DNA of 64,000 nt. Origin: Ktedonobacter racemifer DSM 44963 (GTDB taxonomy: Bacteria > Chloroflexota > Ktedonobacteria > Ktedonobacterales > Ktedonobacteraceae). The stretch spans positions 1,426,001 to 1,490,000 of the forward strand of contig NZ_ADVG01000001.1 in assembly GCF_000178855.1 (NCBI RefSeq), given 5' to 3'. This document shows, piece after piece, positions 50,864 to 60,680 of the stretch. Every line of letters begins with the position of its first letter. Position 1 is the stretch's first letter. Position numbers and translations under genes: made by a program. The notes under the pieces were generated by a model. That model had not been told where the DNA came from and made no database searches. It saw only the letters and a list, made by a program, of their open reading frames with translations.

Positions 50864-52660
50864 GTGCAAACGTTCAAGAACCGCAACGAGATTCCGTCCG
50901 ATTTTAAGTGGAATCTTGAGAGCATTTACGCCACAAATGAGGAGTGGGAGCAAGATTTTAAGCGCATCCAGGGCAACGTTTCAGAGTTGGCGGCCCTGCA
51001 AGGCACACTGGCCCTGAGTGGCGAGGCTCTCCTTCATGTGCTCAGAAAACGCGATGAGGTGGGTGAGGTCCTGGAGCGCCTCTACGTCTATACCTCGATG
51101 CGCCGCGACGAAGATACCACTAATAGCCTCTACCAGGGAATGGCCGACCGCGCTATGCAACTCTATGTACAGGTCGTGACCGCTATTTCCTACATCGAGC
51201 CTGAACTCCTGGCCCTGCCCCAGGATACCCTGGAGCGCTATATTAAAGAGGTCTCCGGCCTGGCCCTCTACCGTCATCAGTTGGATGATCTCAACCGCAA
51301 GCGCCCGCATATCCGCTCCGCCGAGGTCGAGGCCGTGCTCGCCGCCAGCGAAGAGATGGCCACCTCGCCCGATACCATCTTCTCCATGCTCGAAAACGCC
51401 GATATGAAGCTGCCCAAGATCCGCAATGAGCAGGGCGAAGAGGTTGAGCTGACCCAGGGCAACTACCTGGTCTTCGTGCGTAGCAAAGATCGCCGCGTGC
51501 GCAAGGAGGCCTTTGAAGGCCTGCACAACTCGTTCCTAAAGCAGCGCAATACCATTGCCGCGACCCTCTCGAGCCAGGTCAAGTCCGACGCCTTCTACAC
51601 ACGCCAGCGCAACTTCGAGAGCACCCGCCAGCGCGCACTCTCAGCCCACAATATTCCCGAAAGCGTCTACGACAACTTGATCCAGACGGTCCATGACCAT
51701 ATCCCCCTGATCAACCGCTATTTACAGTTGCGCAAGCGCGTCCTCAAACTCGATGAGATGCACATGTATGACCTGTACGTTCCCATCGTGGAGGAGCAGC
51801 AGGATAAGCTAACCTATCAGGAGGCCAGTGACATCATCGTCGAGGCTCTCTCCCCCCTGGGCAAACGCTATATCAGCGCGCTTAAGAAGGGCCTCTCCGA
51901 GCGCTGGATTGACGTCTACGAGACCCCCGGCAAACGCAGCGGCGCCTATAGCGGCGGCTCCTATAGCACCAATCCCTTTATCCTGCTCAACTTCCAGGAG
52001 AACCGCGACAGCATGTTCACCCTGGCGCACGAGCTAGGCCACTCGCTGCACTCCTACTTCACGCGTACCAATCAGCCCTATCAGTATGGCGACTATACCA
52101 TCTTCGTCGCCGAGGTCGCCTCGACCCTCAACGAGGGCCTGTTGACGAACTACCTGCTCAAGCACACCAGCGATAAAGGCAAGCGCTTAGCAATCCTCAA
52201 CCATGCCCTGGAGGACCTGCGCGGCACCCTCTATCGCCAGACCATGTTCGCCGAGTTCGAGAAGGAGATCCATAAACGCGCTGGCGAGGGCGAGCCCCTT
52301 ACCGCCGATACCCTCAGCGCGCTCTACAAGCAGCTCAATGAGAAGTACTATGGCGGCGAGACCTTCGTCGATGACCTGATCGGCATCGAATGGGGACGCA
52401 TCCCCCACTTCTATTCCAGCTTCTACGTCTACCAGTACGCGACGGGCATCTCGGCCTCGTCCGCCCTGGTCCAGAAGATCCTGCATGAGGGTCAGCCAGC
52501 GGTAGACCGCTACCTGAACTTCCTCAGTTCCGGCTCCTCTCAGTACAGCATCGACCTGCTCAAAAACGCGGGCGTCGACATGACTCAGCCCGAGCCAGTT
52601 CATCAGGCCTTCCAGCTCTTCGAATCCTACCTCTCACAAATAGAAGATCTATTGGGCTAA
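50864..52660 (+). CDS. pepF: Oligoendopeptidase F, peptidase family M3
   Basis: Cytoplasmic zinc endopeptidase that cleaves short peptides. The 598-residue protein has the M3 architecture with the zinc site HELGHSLHSYF at about residue 389 (the two histidines plus a downstream glutamate in VAEVASTLNEGLL). It also shows the C-terminal FYVYQYATGISAS region. GTG 50864 is preferred because AAGGTAG lies 7-8 nt upstream and the conserved FKWNLESIYAT begins shortly after; the in-frame TTG at 50822 would add 14 residues. It is monocistronic, with a terminator and then a 31-bp hairpin behind it. Confidence 0.92.
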   Translation: MQTFKNRNEIPSDFKWNLESIYATNEEWEQDFKRIQGNVSELAALQGTLALSGEALLHVLRKRDEVGEVLERLYVYTSMRRDEDTTNSLYQGMADRAMQLYVQVVTAISYIEPELLALPQDTLERYIKEVSGLALYRHQLDDLNRKRPHIRSAEVEAVLAASEEMATSPDTIFSMLENADMKLPKIRNEQGEEVELTQGNYLVFVRSKDRRVRKEAFEGLHNSFLKQRNTIAATLSSQVKSDAFYTRQRNFESTRQRALSAHNIPESVYDNLIQTVHDHIPLINRYLQLRKRVLKLDEMHMYDLYVPIVEEQQDKLTYQEASDIIVEALSPLGKRYISALKKGLSERWIDVYETPGKRSGAYSGGSYSTNPFILLNFQENRDSMFTLAHELGHSLHSYFTRTNQPYQYGDYTIFVAEVASTLNEGLLTNYLLKHTSDKGKRLAILNHALEDLRGTLYRQTMFAEFEKEIHKRAGEGEPLTADTLSALYKQLNEKYYGGETFVDDLIGIEWGRIPHFYSSFYVYQYATGISASSALVQKILHEGQPAVDRYLNFLSSGSSQYSIDLLKNAGVDMTQPEPVHQAFQLFESYLSQIEDLLG

Positions 52661-52691
52661 TAAGCAACGTTCACCATCAAATGTGAAAGGC

Positions 52692-52734
52692 TGAGGTGCT
52701 CGCGACGTATGGGTTGCGAGCACCTCACCTTTTT
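52692..52734 (+). terminator. Intrinsic terminator of pepF
   Basis: 12-bp stem TGAGGTGCTCGC / GCGAGCACCTCA with a 12-nt loop, followed by CCTTTTT. Confidence 0.88.
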
Positions 52735-52740
52735 GGTCAG

Positions 52741-52805
52741 ATATGTGGTGATGTGTTGAGTGCTGGCAGCCTCCGGCTGCCAGCACTCAACACATCACCA
52801 CATAT
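52741..52805. repeat. Perfect 31-bp hairpin
   Basis: Arms 52741-52771 and 52775-52805 are exact complements around a TCC loop, only 6 bp after the pepF terminator. No known tail follows. Confidence 0.9.
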
Positions 52806-52988
52806 ATATTCACCTTTGCTATTCAAATTGCTCATTTTAAAGCGTTGTTAGTATCAACTATAGAGAGTTATGTAGAAACCACTGTTGATGGCAGTACACA
52901 TACAACATCACCAGTATACTACTACGTATTTCTCGAATACGAGTGTTAGAGTACACACACGAGTGTGTTAAGAAAGGAAACTTTCATC

Positions 52989-53201
<213 letters not shown>

Positions 53202-53241
53202 CATAACCTATTTCGGGTAGCACCGATTAAATTTCCTCATA

Positions 53242-53278
53242 AAGGAGAGAGGCCATGCCTGGCATGACCTCTCTCCTT
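53242..53278 (+). terminator. Hairpin after the poly-Gln gene
   Basis: Arms 53242-53259 and 53261-53278 pair over about 16 of 18 positions (AAGGAGAGAGG with CCTCTCTCCTT at the base). Only a weak T-rich stretch follows. Confidence 0.65.
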
Positions 53279-53287
53279 GCATTTATT

Positions 53288-53380
53288 TAGGGTAAGGGGA
53301 ATGTGCTGGTGGGCTGGCTCCGCCAGCCCACCAGCACATTCCCCTTACCCTATGCGAAGCACCGCAGGTGCTGAGAAGTG
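53288..53380 (+). repeat. Long hairpin with variant small-hairpin tail (copy 4)
   Basis: Perfect 31-bp stem (53288-53318 with 53322-53352, TCC loop). It is followed by GCGAAGCACC-GCA-GGTGCT-GAGAAGTG (53354-53380). The tail stem is compensated: AGCACC pairs with GGTGCT, so the structure is kept while the bases differ from the other copies. Confidence 0.9.
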
Positions 53381-53395
53381 ATGCAGAACAGGCAA

Positions 53396-54988
53396 CTAAG
53401 GGTTATCCCAGGAACGCCCATCGCGCTCAAGCAACTCATTCGCCTCAACAGGCCCCCAGGTTCCGGCTTTATAAGTATGCACCGTCGAGGTGGGCAGCCG
53501 CTTCCAGACCTTAGTAATGCTATCGATAATGAGCCAGGACGCCTCGATCTCGTCGCGGCGAATGAAGAGCGTCGAGTCACCCAGAATACAGTCCGCGATG
53601 AGGCGCTCATAGGCTTCAGGCGACTCAATACCGAAAGCCTGGTTATAAGAGAAGCTCATATCAACCGAACTTAGCTGGTTGGCCGCGCCAGGCACCTTGG
53701 CTCCAATCTTAAGCGCGATACCTTCATCCGGCTGGATGCGAATCGTCAAACGATTCGGCACCAGGCCCTTCGTCTCGGAGGGCTTATACAGTTGATGCGG
53801 CACACGTTTGAACTGGATGGTTACCTCAGTGCTACGCTTGGGCAGACGCTTGCCCGTACGAATATAGAATGGTACATCCTCCCAGCGCCAGTTCTCAATA
53901 AAGAACTTGAGCGCCACATAGGTCTCCGTCGTCGAGTCAGGCTTCACACCCTGCTCTTCTTTATAGCCCACCACGTGCTCGCCATCGACCTCGCCCGCCA
54001 CATACTGCGCACGCACCACGTCCTGTTTGGCCTCGTCAGGCGTCAGGGGATTGATCGCGCGCAGCAACTTGACCTTTTCATCGCGAATCGCCTCCGCGTC
54101 AAAGGCCACAGGCGGTTCCATACCTGTCAGGCAGAGCACCTGCATAATATGGTTCTGCACGATATCCCTGATCGCGCCCTCGCTCTCATAGAACTCGGCC
54201 CGCGTGCCAATACCTAGCGACTCGGCAACCGTTATCTGCACGTGGTCAATATAGCGCTGGTTCCACAGTGGCTCAAAAATGCCATTGGAGAAGCGGAACG
54301 CCAGGATGTTCTGCACCGTCTCCTTGCCCATATAGTGATCGATGCGGTAGATCTGATTTTCACGGAAGACGCGGCCCAGGTCCCGGTTCAGCTTCTGTGC
54401 CGTTGCCAGGTCATGCCCAAAGGGCTTCTCAATAATGATCCTGGCCCAGGATTTGCCATGATTGTTGCCATGGTTCCCATGCTCATCATGACCATTTCCG
54501 GCACGAGCCAGGCCCGCCGCGCCCAGTTGCGCGATAATCTGACTATCCGTTTCGGGAGGCGTGGCCAGGTAGAAGAGGCGATTACCAGCCGTCCCTTGCT
54601 CATGGTCCAACTTCTCTAAGAGCTGTTTGAGCTTCTGATATCCCTGCGGATCTTCAAACGTCGACTGGCAGTAGAAGAGGTGCGAGGCAAACTGCTTCTG
54701 CCCCTCCTCATCAAGGCGATCATCTTCGGGCATATAGGTATTGATAGACTTCAGTGCCATCGCGCGCCACTGCTCATCATCCAGGGGACGGCGCGCAAAG
54801 GCCACAATACAGAAGCTCTGAGGGAGGGGATGATCATGCATCAAATGTGCCAGTGTTGGGAGCAATTTGCGCTGCGCCAGGTCGCCAGTTGCTCCAAATA
54901 TGACGATTGCACAGGGCTGGGGCATATGCCCATCCTGCCAGATCTTATGTGGCTTCAATTTCTGCGAGGCTTCAGCCTGCTGAGTCAT
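53396..54988 (-). CDS. zwf: Glucose-6-phosphate 1-dehydrogenase
   Basis: First enzyme of the oxidative pentose phosphate pathway; makes 6-phosphogluconolactone and NADPH. The 530-residue protein has the coenzyme site IVIFGATGDLAQRKLLP, the conserved EKPFG and the active-site signature YRIDHYMGKE. A His/Gly/Asn-rich insertion (GNGHDEHGNHGNNHGK) lies just before the EKPFG strand; ordinary Zwf proteins lack it and are some 30-40 residues shorter. AAGGAG precedes ATG 54988. It is monocistronic, with a hairpin of the tailed family 16 bp beyond its stop. Confidence 0.94.
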   Translation of the reverse strand: MTQQAEASQKLKPHKIWQDGHMPQPCAIVIFGATGDLAQRKLLPTLAHLMHDHPLPQSFCIVAFARRPLDDEQWRAMALKSINTYMPEDDRLDEEGQKQFASHLFYCQSTFEDPQGYQKLKQLLEKLDHEQGTAGNRLFYLATPPETDSQIIAQLGAAGLARAGNGHDEHGNHGNNHGKSWARIIIEKPFGHDLATAQKLNRDLGRVFRENQIYRIDHYMGKETVQNILAFRFSNGIFEPLWNQRYIDHVQITVAESLGIGTRAEFYESEGAIRDIVQNHIMQVLCLTGMEPPVAFDAEAIRDEKVKLLRAINPLTPDEAKQDVVRAQYVAGEVDGEHVVGYKEEQGVKPDSTTETYVALKFFIENWRWEDVPFYIRTGKRLPKRSTEVTIQFKRVPHQLYKPSETKGLVPNRLTIRIQPDEGIALKIGAKVPGAANQLSSVDMSFSYNQAFGIESPEAYERLIADCILGDSTLFIRRDEIEASWLIIDSITKVWKRLPTSTVHTYKAGTWGPVEANELLERDGRSWDNP

Positions 54989-55279
54989 ATATATTCTCCT
55001 TCATTACAAAAACCTTCTCTCTATAGTACACGATAAAGGTTCCACTAAAGGATAAAACGGCCGTGCCTCCCACCAGTCGCGCCTGAATACCACACAAAAC
55101 CCGGTCGCTTGCTGAGGTGGAGAGAACGCATAGGAGGTCGCGTCGAACTGCGACATACCTATTAATAAGATCTTCAGACTCATCCAGACAACCGGGCTTA
55201 TTTTGAGAGGGCTATACGCCGTAATCAAACGGGCCAACCTCTCGCCAGAACAACTATTCGATTGTGGCTATCATTCAGT

Positions 55280-56257
55280 TCAGGCTTTCACTCTCCGCTT
55301 ATGTGGTGCTCCATGGTATATGATTTTTACCATCGAGACAGGGGTCGCAAACACAATCGCACAGACGACACAGATGACTATGGGTGCAATCAACGCCAGC
55401 GAGAGCAGAGGGCTGGTATCGGCATGGAGAAGATGCAAACCGCCAAACTGGAGCGTGACCAGCAGCAAGAGCATCCCAAGCGACGACACAATGGCTCGCA
55501 TACGCCAGCGCGCCTGGAAACGCGCCTCTACCATCTGCTCGCGTAGCTCAGCCTGCTCGCGCGCCGAGTTCTGCAATGTTAGCAACTTCTGCCGCTCGGC
55601 GTCTACTTGCTGGCGCTCGTGTTCCAGCCGCTCATTCATACGTTGGATCTCACGCTTTAAGAAGAGAATTTCTACCAGGTTTTTGTCTTCCCGCTCTTTC
55701 GCGTGGCGCTGGAGCGTCTCAAGCACTCCTTCCAACAAAGGTGGGGTTGTCTCTGGGGCAACTTCCAGCTCTTGCGTCACTTGCGCAATCTTCTCCTGAG
55801 CGAGTTGTGAGGCCGAGGCATCAAGCGCTTGCTGTAACTCCTGAAAACGCGTCACCAGCGATTGGTGTTCGCGTTGCAGGCCAGTATGTGCCTCCAATAC
55901 CTCCTGCAATTGCTGCCCATGCGCGTCCATCTCCTGCTGGTGCGCGCTATGAATGATGGCGACATCGTGTTCATAGCGCACATGAAGCAGAGCATACTCC
56001 TGGCGCGCCTGGTGCAGTTCCTCACGTACTGTCTCCAGCATCATACGCAGATGTCGATTCTCTTCGCGCGTCTGTGTATGCTGGCGGGGAGCAATACGTG
56101 GCGGGAACGTCTCCACATGAAGATTGGGTAGGGCATCGGTCGTTGGTTGATGACGTAACTGCTGTCGCTTCAAGCGCAGCGCACTCCGGCGATCGGGAAC
56201 ACGTACAATGCTCTCCAATTCGCCCGTGGTGGGAGTTATCTCATCAGGTGTCAGCAT
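55280..56257 (-). CDS. Coiled-coil membrane protein, function unknown
   Basis: 325-residue protein. About 180 central residues (65-245) are Glu/Gln/Arg-rich with heptad-like spacing, a long coiled coil. Two membrane helices follow (about 260-280 and 287-307), with a short basic C-terminus. No enzyme motif is visible. GAGGAGAG lies 5 nt before ATG 56257. It is flanked by zwf and a hydrolase gene on the same strand, with gaps of about 290 and 180 bp, so it is probably its own unit. It may be a structural or polar-organising protein; I assign no function. Confidence 0.8.
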   Translation of the reverse strand: MLTPDEITPTTGELESIVRVPDRRSALRLKRQQLRHQPTTDALPNLHVETFPPRIAPRQHTQTREENRHLRMMLETVREELHQARQEYALLHVRYEHDVAIIHSAHQQEMDAHGQQLQEVLEAHTGLQREHQSLVTRFQELQQALDASASQLAQEKIAQVTQELEVAPETTPPLLEGVLETLQRHAKEREDKNLVEILFLKREIQRMNERLEHERQQVDAERQKLLTLQNSAREQAELREQMVEARFQARWRMRAIVSSLGMLLLLVTLQFGGLHLLHADTSPLLSLALIAPIVICVVCAIVFATPVSMVKIIYHGAPHKRRVKA

Positions 56258-56434
56258 GTCTCTCCTCTAGAAGCACACTTACCGGGTAGTACATCAGCTA
56301 TTAGACAACTTATGCGCGTTTCATCATAAAACATACCTTTATCCCTAAAAAGATTATGCACATAAAAACTCTATTTTTGCAAGTGTTCCTGTCCAGGTAC
56401 TCAGGCCTGATATTTTCGCTTGGCTAGCAACTAT

Positions 56435-57514
56435 TCAGTTCTCGCCCTCATCGTTACGGTGCTGCTCGGGAAAGTCTGGTCCCAACTGGCGCTCTAGAAA
56501 GTTCTTTAAGACGCTATTGTACTGACGCGGATTATATCCATAGGCATCACAGTGCGATCCCCCCTCTACAAAGTAGGTCTCCAGGGGAACCTCGTAAATC
56601 TTGGCCTGGCTGGCGATCTGACGCGCATGCGCAATGGGAATAAGCTGATCTCCTTCAGCATGAATCAAGAGGATAGGCACGGGGCGCCGACGATCCGAGG
56701 TCTGGGCATAGGTTTTCCAGCCCTGCCAGCGTTTAAAGCTAGCATCCGGACGCGCCACAAAGGTGAAGCCGAAGCGCAGGCGGAAGACAAGCACGCTCAT
56801 GCCCACAGTCGCCCAGGCCAGCGGAGGCAGGAGGGAGCGCAACTGGGCCACCAGGCGCGGCCAGCGCTTCCAGCGATTACTGGCCTCCAGCAGGCGGTAC
56901 TGCACCAGCCTGCGCATAACCTCGTCGGAGCGCGCATAGGGGCTATCGGCGATGATGGCACAGACATCGGGATGTGGAGGAGTCAGCAGAGCCACGGAAG
57001 CTCCCATCGAGAAACCATGGATGATGATACGCCCAGGTAATGTCTCCGGCTGACTACGCGCCACAATCAAAGCGGCTTCGAGATCACGCACCTCAACATT
57101 TCCCCCACTCGTGGAAGCCCCTTCACTGCCTCCATGCCCGCGAAAATCAAAAGCCAGCACATTATAGCCACGCGCATACTCTAAGGTAGCTACGGAGCGC
57201 AGGTGCGCCCGCGATATACGATATCCATGACAGAGGACGACTGTGGGAGCTGGACACGGCTGCGCCCAGAAGTCACCGCTAAGCAGTTTGCCATCGGCGG
57301 TTTTGAAGAGTAGAGATCGTTGCAACGAGGGATCAGGATCAGAGGCAGATTGAGGCATGGTCCAGGTGAAACCGGACTCATCCAGAACCAGGTGCGGTCG
57401 AGAAAACTCCTCTACGATATGATTCGCAATAAACGCCAGACCACTAGTAACTGTCAAGCCCAGGATGCCGGTACCGGTCGCGACACCCAATGCCCAGCGA
57501 CGCTGCTCAGACAT
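56435..57514 (-). CDS. Membrane-anchored alpha/beta hydrolase
   Basis: 359-residue protein with an N-terminal membrane segment (about residues 8-33) and an alpha/beta hydrolase domain. VVLCHGYRISRAH forms the oxyanion region, IIHGFSMGASVAL the nucleophile elbow, and IHAEGDQLIPIAHA the acid; the catalytic histidine is in EGGSHCDAYGYNP. The layout resembles bacterial BEM46/DUF-type surface hydrolases and dipeptidyl-peptidase-like lipases; the substrate is unknown. ATG 57514 is chosen because AAGGAGGG is about 6 nt upstream. The longer in-frame reading to 57604 is not supported by a site. Confidence 0.85.
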   Translation of the reverse strand: MSEQRRWALGVATGTGILGLTVTSGLAFIANHIVEEFSRPHLVLDESGFTWTMPQSASDPDPSLQRSLLFKTADGKLLSGDFWAQPCPAPTVVLCHGYRISRAHLRSVATLEYARGYNVLAFDFRGHGGSEGASTSGGNVEVRDLEAALIVARSQPETLPGRIIIHGFSMGASVALLTPPHPDVCAIIADSPYARSDEVMRRLVQYRLLEASNRWKRWPRLVAQLRSLLPPLAWATVGMSVLVFRLRFGFTFVARPDASFKRWQGWKTYAQTSDRRRPVPILLIHAEGDQLIPIAHARQIASQAKIYEVPLETYFVEGGSHCDAYGYNPRQYNSVLKNFLERQLGPDFPEQHRNDEGEN

Positions 57515-57591
57515 GGCTGCCCTCCTTCTAGGGACCACGGAATGCATGGCACGTGTCCTTAAGCACGCACAACATGCGCTCCAATGACGCT

Positions 57592-57691
57592 TATTTACCT
57601 GCATACACGCTTTTCCACCCTAAGCTGGTGGCTCCTTGGCGGCCAAGGCCTGCCTCATCGTGAGGCCACCTCTGCCGCATACAGGTAAATA
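57592..57691. repeat. 100-bp inverted-repeat element between crtI and the hydrolase gene
   Basis: Ends TATTTACCTG (57592-57601) and its complement CAGGTAAATA (57682-57691) enclose 80 nt with inner repeats (GGTGGC / GCCACC and the palindrome TTGGC-GGCCAA). No coding potential. It is possibly a small MITE or a cruciform. Confidence 0.55.
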
Positions 57692-57731
57692 GCATAGCCA
57701 CTCAATTATATGAGCGAACCGCCTGTCTCTC

Positions 57732-59270
57732 CTATGTACGCGCCTGTAACACGTTTTCCCTTCCGCCACTTACTTCTCCTAAATTAACTTTCCCCTTTTG
57801 GCCATCCTGACCAATCATATCTGCTACTATTTTACCTGAACTCATGACTCCAGGTAAACCCGCACCGGGGTGAGTTCCTGCACCCGCAAAGTAAAGATTG
57901 GCAATATCCTCACTCACATTATGCGGACGGAACCAGGCCGACTGTGTCAGAATCGGCTCAACCGAGAAGGCGCTGCCCAGATGGCTGTTCAATGTATTCT
58001 GGAAATGCAACGGATCAATATAGTGCTCGCTCACGATATGCTTCGAGAGATCCGGCAGGTAACGCTCCTCCAGGTAGCTAACGATCGAGTCCCGATAGGG
58101 CTTCGCCATCTGCGTCCAATCAATCCCACTGCCCAAGTGCGGCACCGGGGAGAGCACATACCAACAATCACAGCCCTCGGGGGCCATCGAGGGATCGGTC
58201 GCCGTTGGACGATGCAGGTAGAGCGAGAAATCTTTCGCCAGGACCTTGAGCTTGAAGATATCATCCAGTAAACCTTTATAACGCGGTCCCATCAGGATTT
58301 CGTGGTGCGCGACATCCTCATACTTGCGATCCGTACCAAAGTAGATCACAAAGAGCGACATCGAGTACTGCATCTTCTTGATCCGGCTATCGGTATACTT
58401 GCGCCGGGCCTTCGCTGGCACGAGATTCAGGTATGAATAAGCCACATCGGCATTACAGACCACGCTATCCGCCGCGATATACTCTCCTGAGTTGAGCACA
58501 ACGCCATTCGTCAGGCCAGTGCGCTCGTTTACCTGGATCTGCCCAACATCCTGGTTGAGATGCAGCGTGCCTCCCATATCCTCAAACAGCTTGACCAGGC
58601 CCTTGACCAGTGCCCCAGTACCACCCTGAGCGTACCAGATGCCAAACTTGCGCTCCAGCGTGTGGATCAGCGCGTAGATAGAGGTACTCTCAAAGGGATT
58701 GCCGCCAATCAGGAGGGGGTGAAAGCTAAAGACCTGGCGCAGGCGCTCGTCCTTTATATACTGGTTCACCAGGCCCGCGACCGATTTATAAGCCTGCAAA
58801 CGCACCAGATCTGGTGCCACCTTCGCCATCGAAGACACTGTTGTAAAGGGCTGGTCAATTAATTCAAAGCCCCTCTCATAAATCTGCTCTGTATCCTGGG
58901 CGAAACGCAGATAACCATCCACATCGTCAGGATTAAAGCGCCGAATCTCATTTAAGATATGCTCGCGATCACCATCATAATGAAAGACAGAACCATCTTC
59001 AAAGCGAATATTATAAAAAGGATCGATCGACATCAAATTGACGTAGTCCGCCATCTCTTTGCCACAGAGCGTGAAGAGATCATGAATCAGCCAGGGAGCC
59101 GTAATAATGGTTGGTCCCCCATCAAAAGTAAAGCCATCCTGCTCATAGACATAGGCGCGCCCACCTGGCTTATCGCGCTTCTCAAGAATGGTCACTTCAT
59201 GTCCCTGAGCCTGCAAACGAATCGCGGCGGTCAAACCACCAAAGCCACTACCAATAACAACAATCTTCAT
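57732..59270 (-). CDS. crtI: Phytoene desaturase-family carotenoid oxidoreductase
   Basis: FAD enzyme of the CrtI family, which introduces double bonds into phytoene on the way to lycopene and other carotenoids. The 512-residue protein starts with the dinucleotide-binding motif VIGSGFGGLTAAIRL, followed by EKRDKPGGRAYVYEQDGFTFDGGPTII, split here only for length. It ends with the family signature LYFAGAGTHPGAGLPGVMSSG. No crtB or other carotenoid gene is nearby, and closely related CrtN/CrtO-type enzymes cannot be excluded. The ribosome site before ATG 59270 is weak. Confidence 0.9.
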   Translation of the reverse strand: MKIVVIGSGFGGLTAAIRLQAQGHEVTILEKRDKPGGRAYVYEQDGFTFDGGPTIITAPWLIHDLFTLCGKEMADYVNLMSIDPFYNIRFEDGSVFHYDGDREHILNEIRRFNPDDVDGYLRFAQDTEQIYERGFELIDQPFTTVSSMAKVAPDLVRLQAYKSVAGLVNQYIKDERLRQVFSFHPLLIGGNPFESTSIYALIHTLERKFGIWYAQGGTGALVKGLVKLFEDMGGTLHLNQDVGQIQVNERTGLTNGVVLNSGEYIAADSVVCNADVAYSYLNLVPAKARRKYTDSRIKKMQYSMSLFVIYFGTDRKYEDVAHHEILMGPRYKGLLDDIFKLKVLAKDFSLYLHRPTATDPSMAPEGCDCWYVLSPVPHLGSGIDWTQMAKPYRDSIVSYLEERYLPDLSKHIVSEHYIDPLHFQNTLNSHLGSAFSVEPILTQSAWFRPHNVSEDIANLYFAGAGTHPGAGLPGVMSSGKIVADMIGQDGQKGKVNLGEVSGGRENVLQART

Positions 59271-59562
59271 GGGTCAGCACCCTACTTTTATCCTCTATGT
59301 AACGCAACAATATCATAAGTGCCAAAAAGCTACAGCTATCTCCAGTATGCCCCTCACACAACAATCTGCCAGCAATGTGCTTATCACGCCAGCCAGGCTC
59401 ATCCACACATTGAAATAGACGGGAAAAGTTAAGAAAAAGGGTAATCGGCATGATCGCCACCGGCATCATCCTACTCCTCGCCTGAGAACATATAGACACC
59501 ATCAGCGCATGAGGTGCTTCAACTTGGGATGGGCTTGCCCTATCCTTCTCCTCATACCTGAT
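59271..59562. other. Intergenic region upstream of crtI
   Basis: About 290 bp with no supported gene. It would carry the crtI promoter on the minus strand. The tailed hairpin (copy 5) lies immediately to the right. Confidence 0.5.
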
Positions 59563-59650
59563 AGAGTAAGGGAGTATGGTGTCGGCGTGGCAGTGCCACG
59601 TTGACACCATACTCCCTTACTCTCCGAGCCACGTAGTGGCGAGAAGTCAC
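59563..59650 (+). repeat. Long hairpin with conserved small-hairpin tail (copy 5)
   Basis: 21 perfect base pairs (59563-59583 with 59603-59623) continue through two G-T pairs into CGTGGC / GCCACG, about 29 pairs in total. They are followed by CGAGCCAC-GTA-GTGGCGAGAAGTC (from 59625). The tail matches copy 3. Confidence 0.88.
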
Positions 59651-59662
59651 TTCTACAAAGCA

Positions 59663-59697
59663 AACAGCCCACCCGATGAAATATCAGGTGGGCTGTT
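59663..59697 (-). terminator. Terminator of the lysozyme-like gene
   Basis: 11-bp stem AACAGCCCACC / GGTGGGCTGTT with a 13-nt loop. On the minus strand it is followed by TTTGCTTT. Confidence 0.7.
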
Positions 59698-59720
59698 GCG
59701 TATACGCTATTCTTTATTGA

Positions 59721-60164
59721 TTAGGGCTGGCACTGCCACTCGTACCAGCTATAGCCGTCGCGCTGGAAGATGTGGTAGGCTGCCTTGATGTTGGCATAAG
59801 CATCATAAGGTGAGCTACCAGCCATAGGCGTCCCATTCCAGGTGCTTGGGTAGAGGATCTGGAAGACACCAGCCGCATGGCTGTTACCAATGGGCTGCGT
59901 ATTGGTCGCGTTCGGATTGAAGTGCGATTCACAACGGGCGATGTTGATCGCCTGATCGGCGTGAGAACCAAAGACCTGGCGAATCATCGAAACGACGTCC
60001 GCATTGGCATTAGCCGTGTGAACTTTAGCAGAGGCTGTCCGCGCACCCAAACCAAGCATGGCAGTCATCATCATAACACCAAACAGTGTTGCCATTCCAA
60101 GCTTCAGCAGCAAGCTCTTTACGTTCTTCGCCTGTTTGGATGTCTGGATAGTATGCTCTTTCAC
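59721..60164 (-). CDS. Secreted lysozyme/transglycosylase-like protein
   Basis: 147-residue exported protein. A signal peptide (LLLKLGMATLFGVMMMTAMLG, ending in ASA) precedes a domain of about 100 residues of the lysozyme-like/SLT fold. It carries the likely catalytic glutamate in ARCESHFNPNA, then SHAAGVFQILYPSTW, AYANIKAAYHIF and a C-terminal cysteine in WQCQP that could pair with the one in RCESH. It would cut peptidoglycan. GTG 60164 is chosen because AAGGAG lies 5-6 nt upstream; an ATG 26 codons earlier is in frame but unsupported. Confidence 0.85.
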   Translation of the reverse strand: MKEHTIQTSKQAKNVKSLLLKLGMATLFGVMMMTAMLGLGARTASAKVHTANANADVVSMIRQVFGSHADQAINIARCESHFNPNATNTQPIGNSHAAGVFQILYPSTWNGTPMAGSSPYDAYANIKAAYHIFQRDGYSWYEWQCQP

Positions 60165-60242
60165 GTATACTCCTTTTTTTACAAAATCAGTCAAAATCAG
60201 TGGTTGTATCTCATTAGTGGTAGATCGCTTGTGTTCAAGCAC

Positions 60243-60528
60243 AAACGTTTGTGGGTGACTGTATATGTCTCATGTCACCGCGTCTTGATACTAAAGATAT
60301 ACGGCTATCATTTCCCAGACTTGAGAAAACATAGTACCCCCAGGCTATAGCAAGCAATCAACAAAAGAGTCAAAATGCTACTTAGCAATATTCTAGAAGC
60401 AATAAAGCCAGGACCCTATAAGGCTTGAAGATATATAAAAGCAATAACAACTTTTTATAAAGCAGAGAAGGATAGTACTAGAGTAGTACCAGTGGGGGTA
60501 TGCAAGCCTCAACTCCCCTCATAAGAGT
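60243..60528. other. Intergenic region between divergent genes
   Basis: About 285 AT-rich bp, up to the hairpin at 60529, between the lysozyme-like gene and pncB. It holds no recognisable gene or repeat. Confidence 0.5.
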
Positions 60529-60586
60529 AGGGTCATGCGGGTGTCTATGTCGGGCATGTGCCCGACATAGACACCCGCATGACCCT
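60529..60586. repeat. Perfect 28-bp hairpin upstream of pncB
   Basis: Arms 60529-60556 and 60559-60586 are exact complements with a 2-nt centre. It lies about 95 bp before the pncB start codon and has no shared tail. Confidence 0.88.
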
Positions 60587-60680
60587 TTAATGCACATTGG
60601 CTTGCTTAAATATGGTAAGATGTACACTAACTTGGCAGAAGCATAATTTTGCAGAGGGCATTGCCTGAAGAGGTTTGTTT

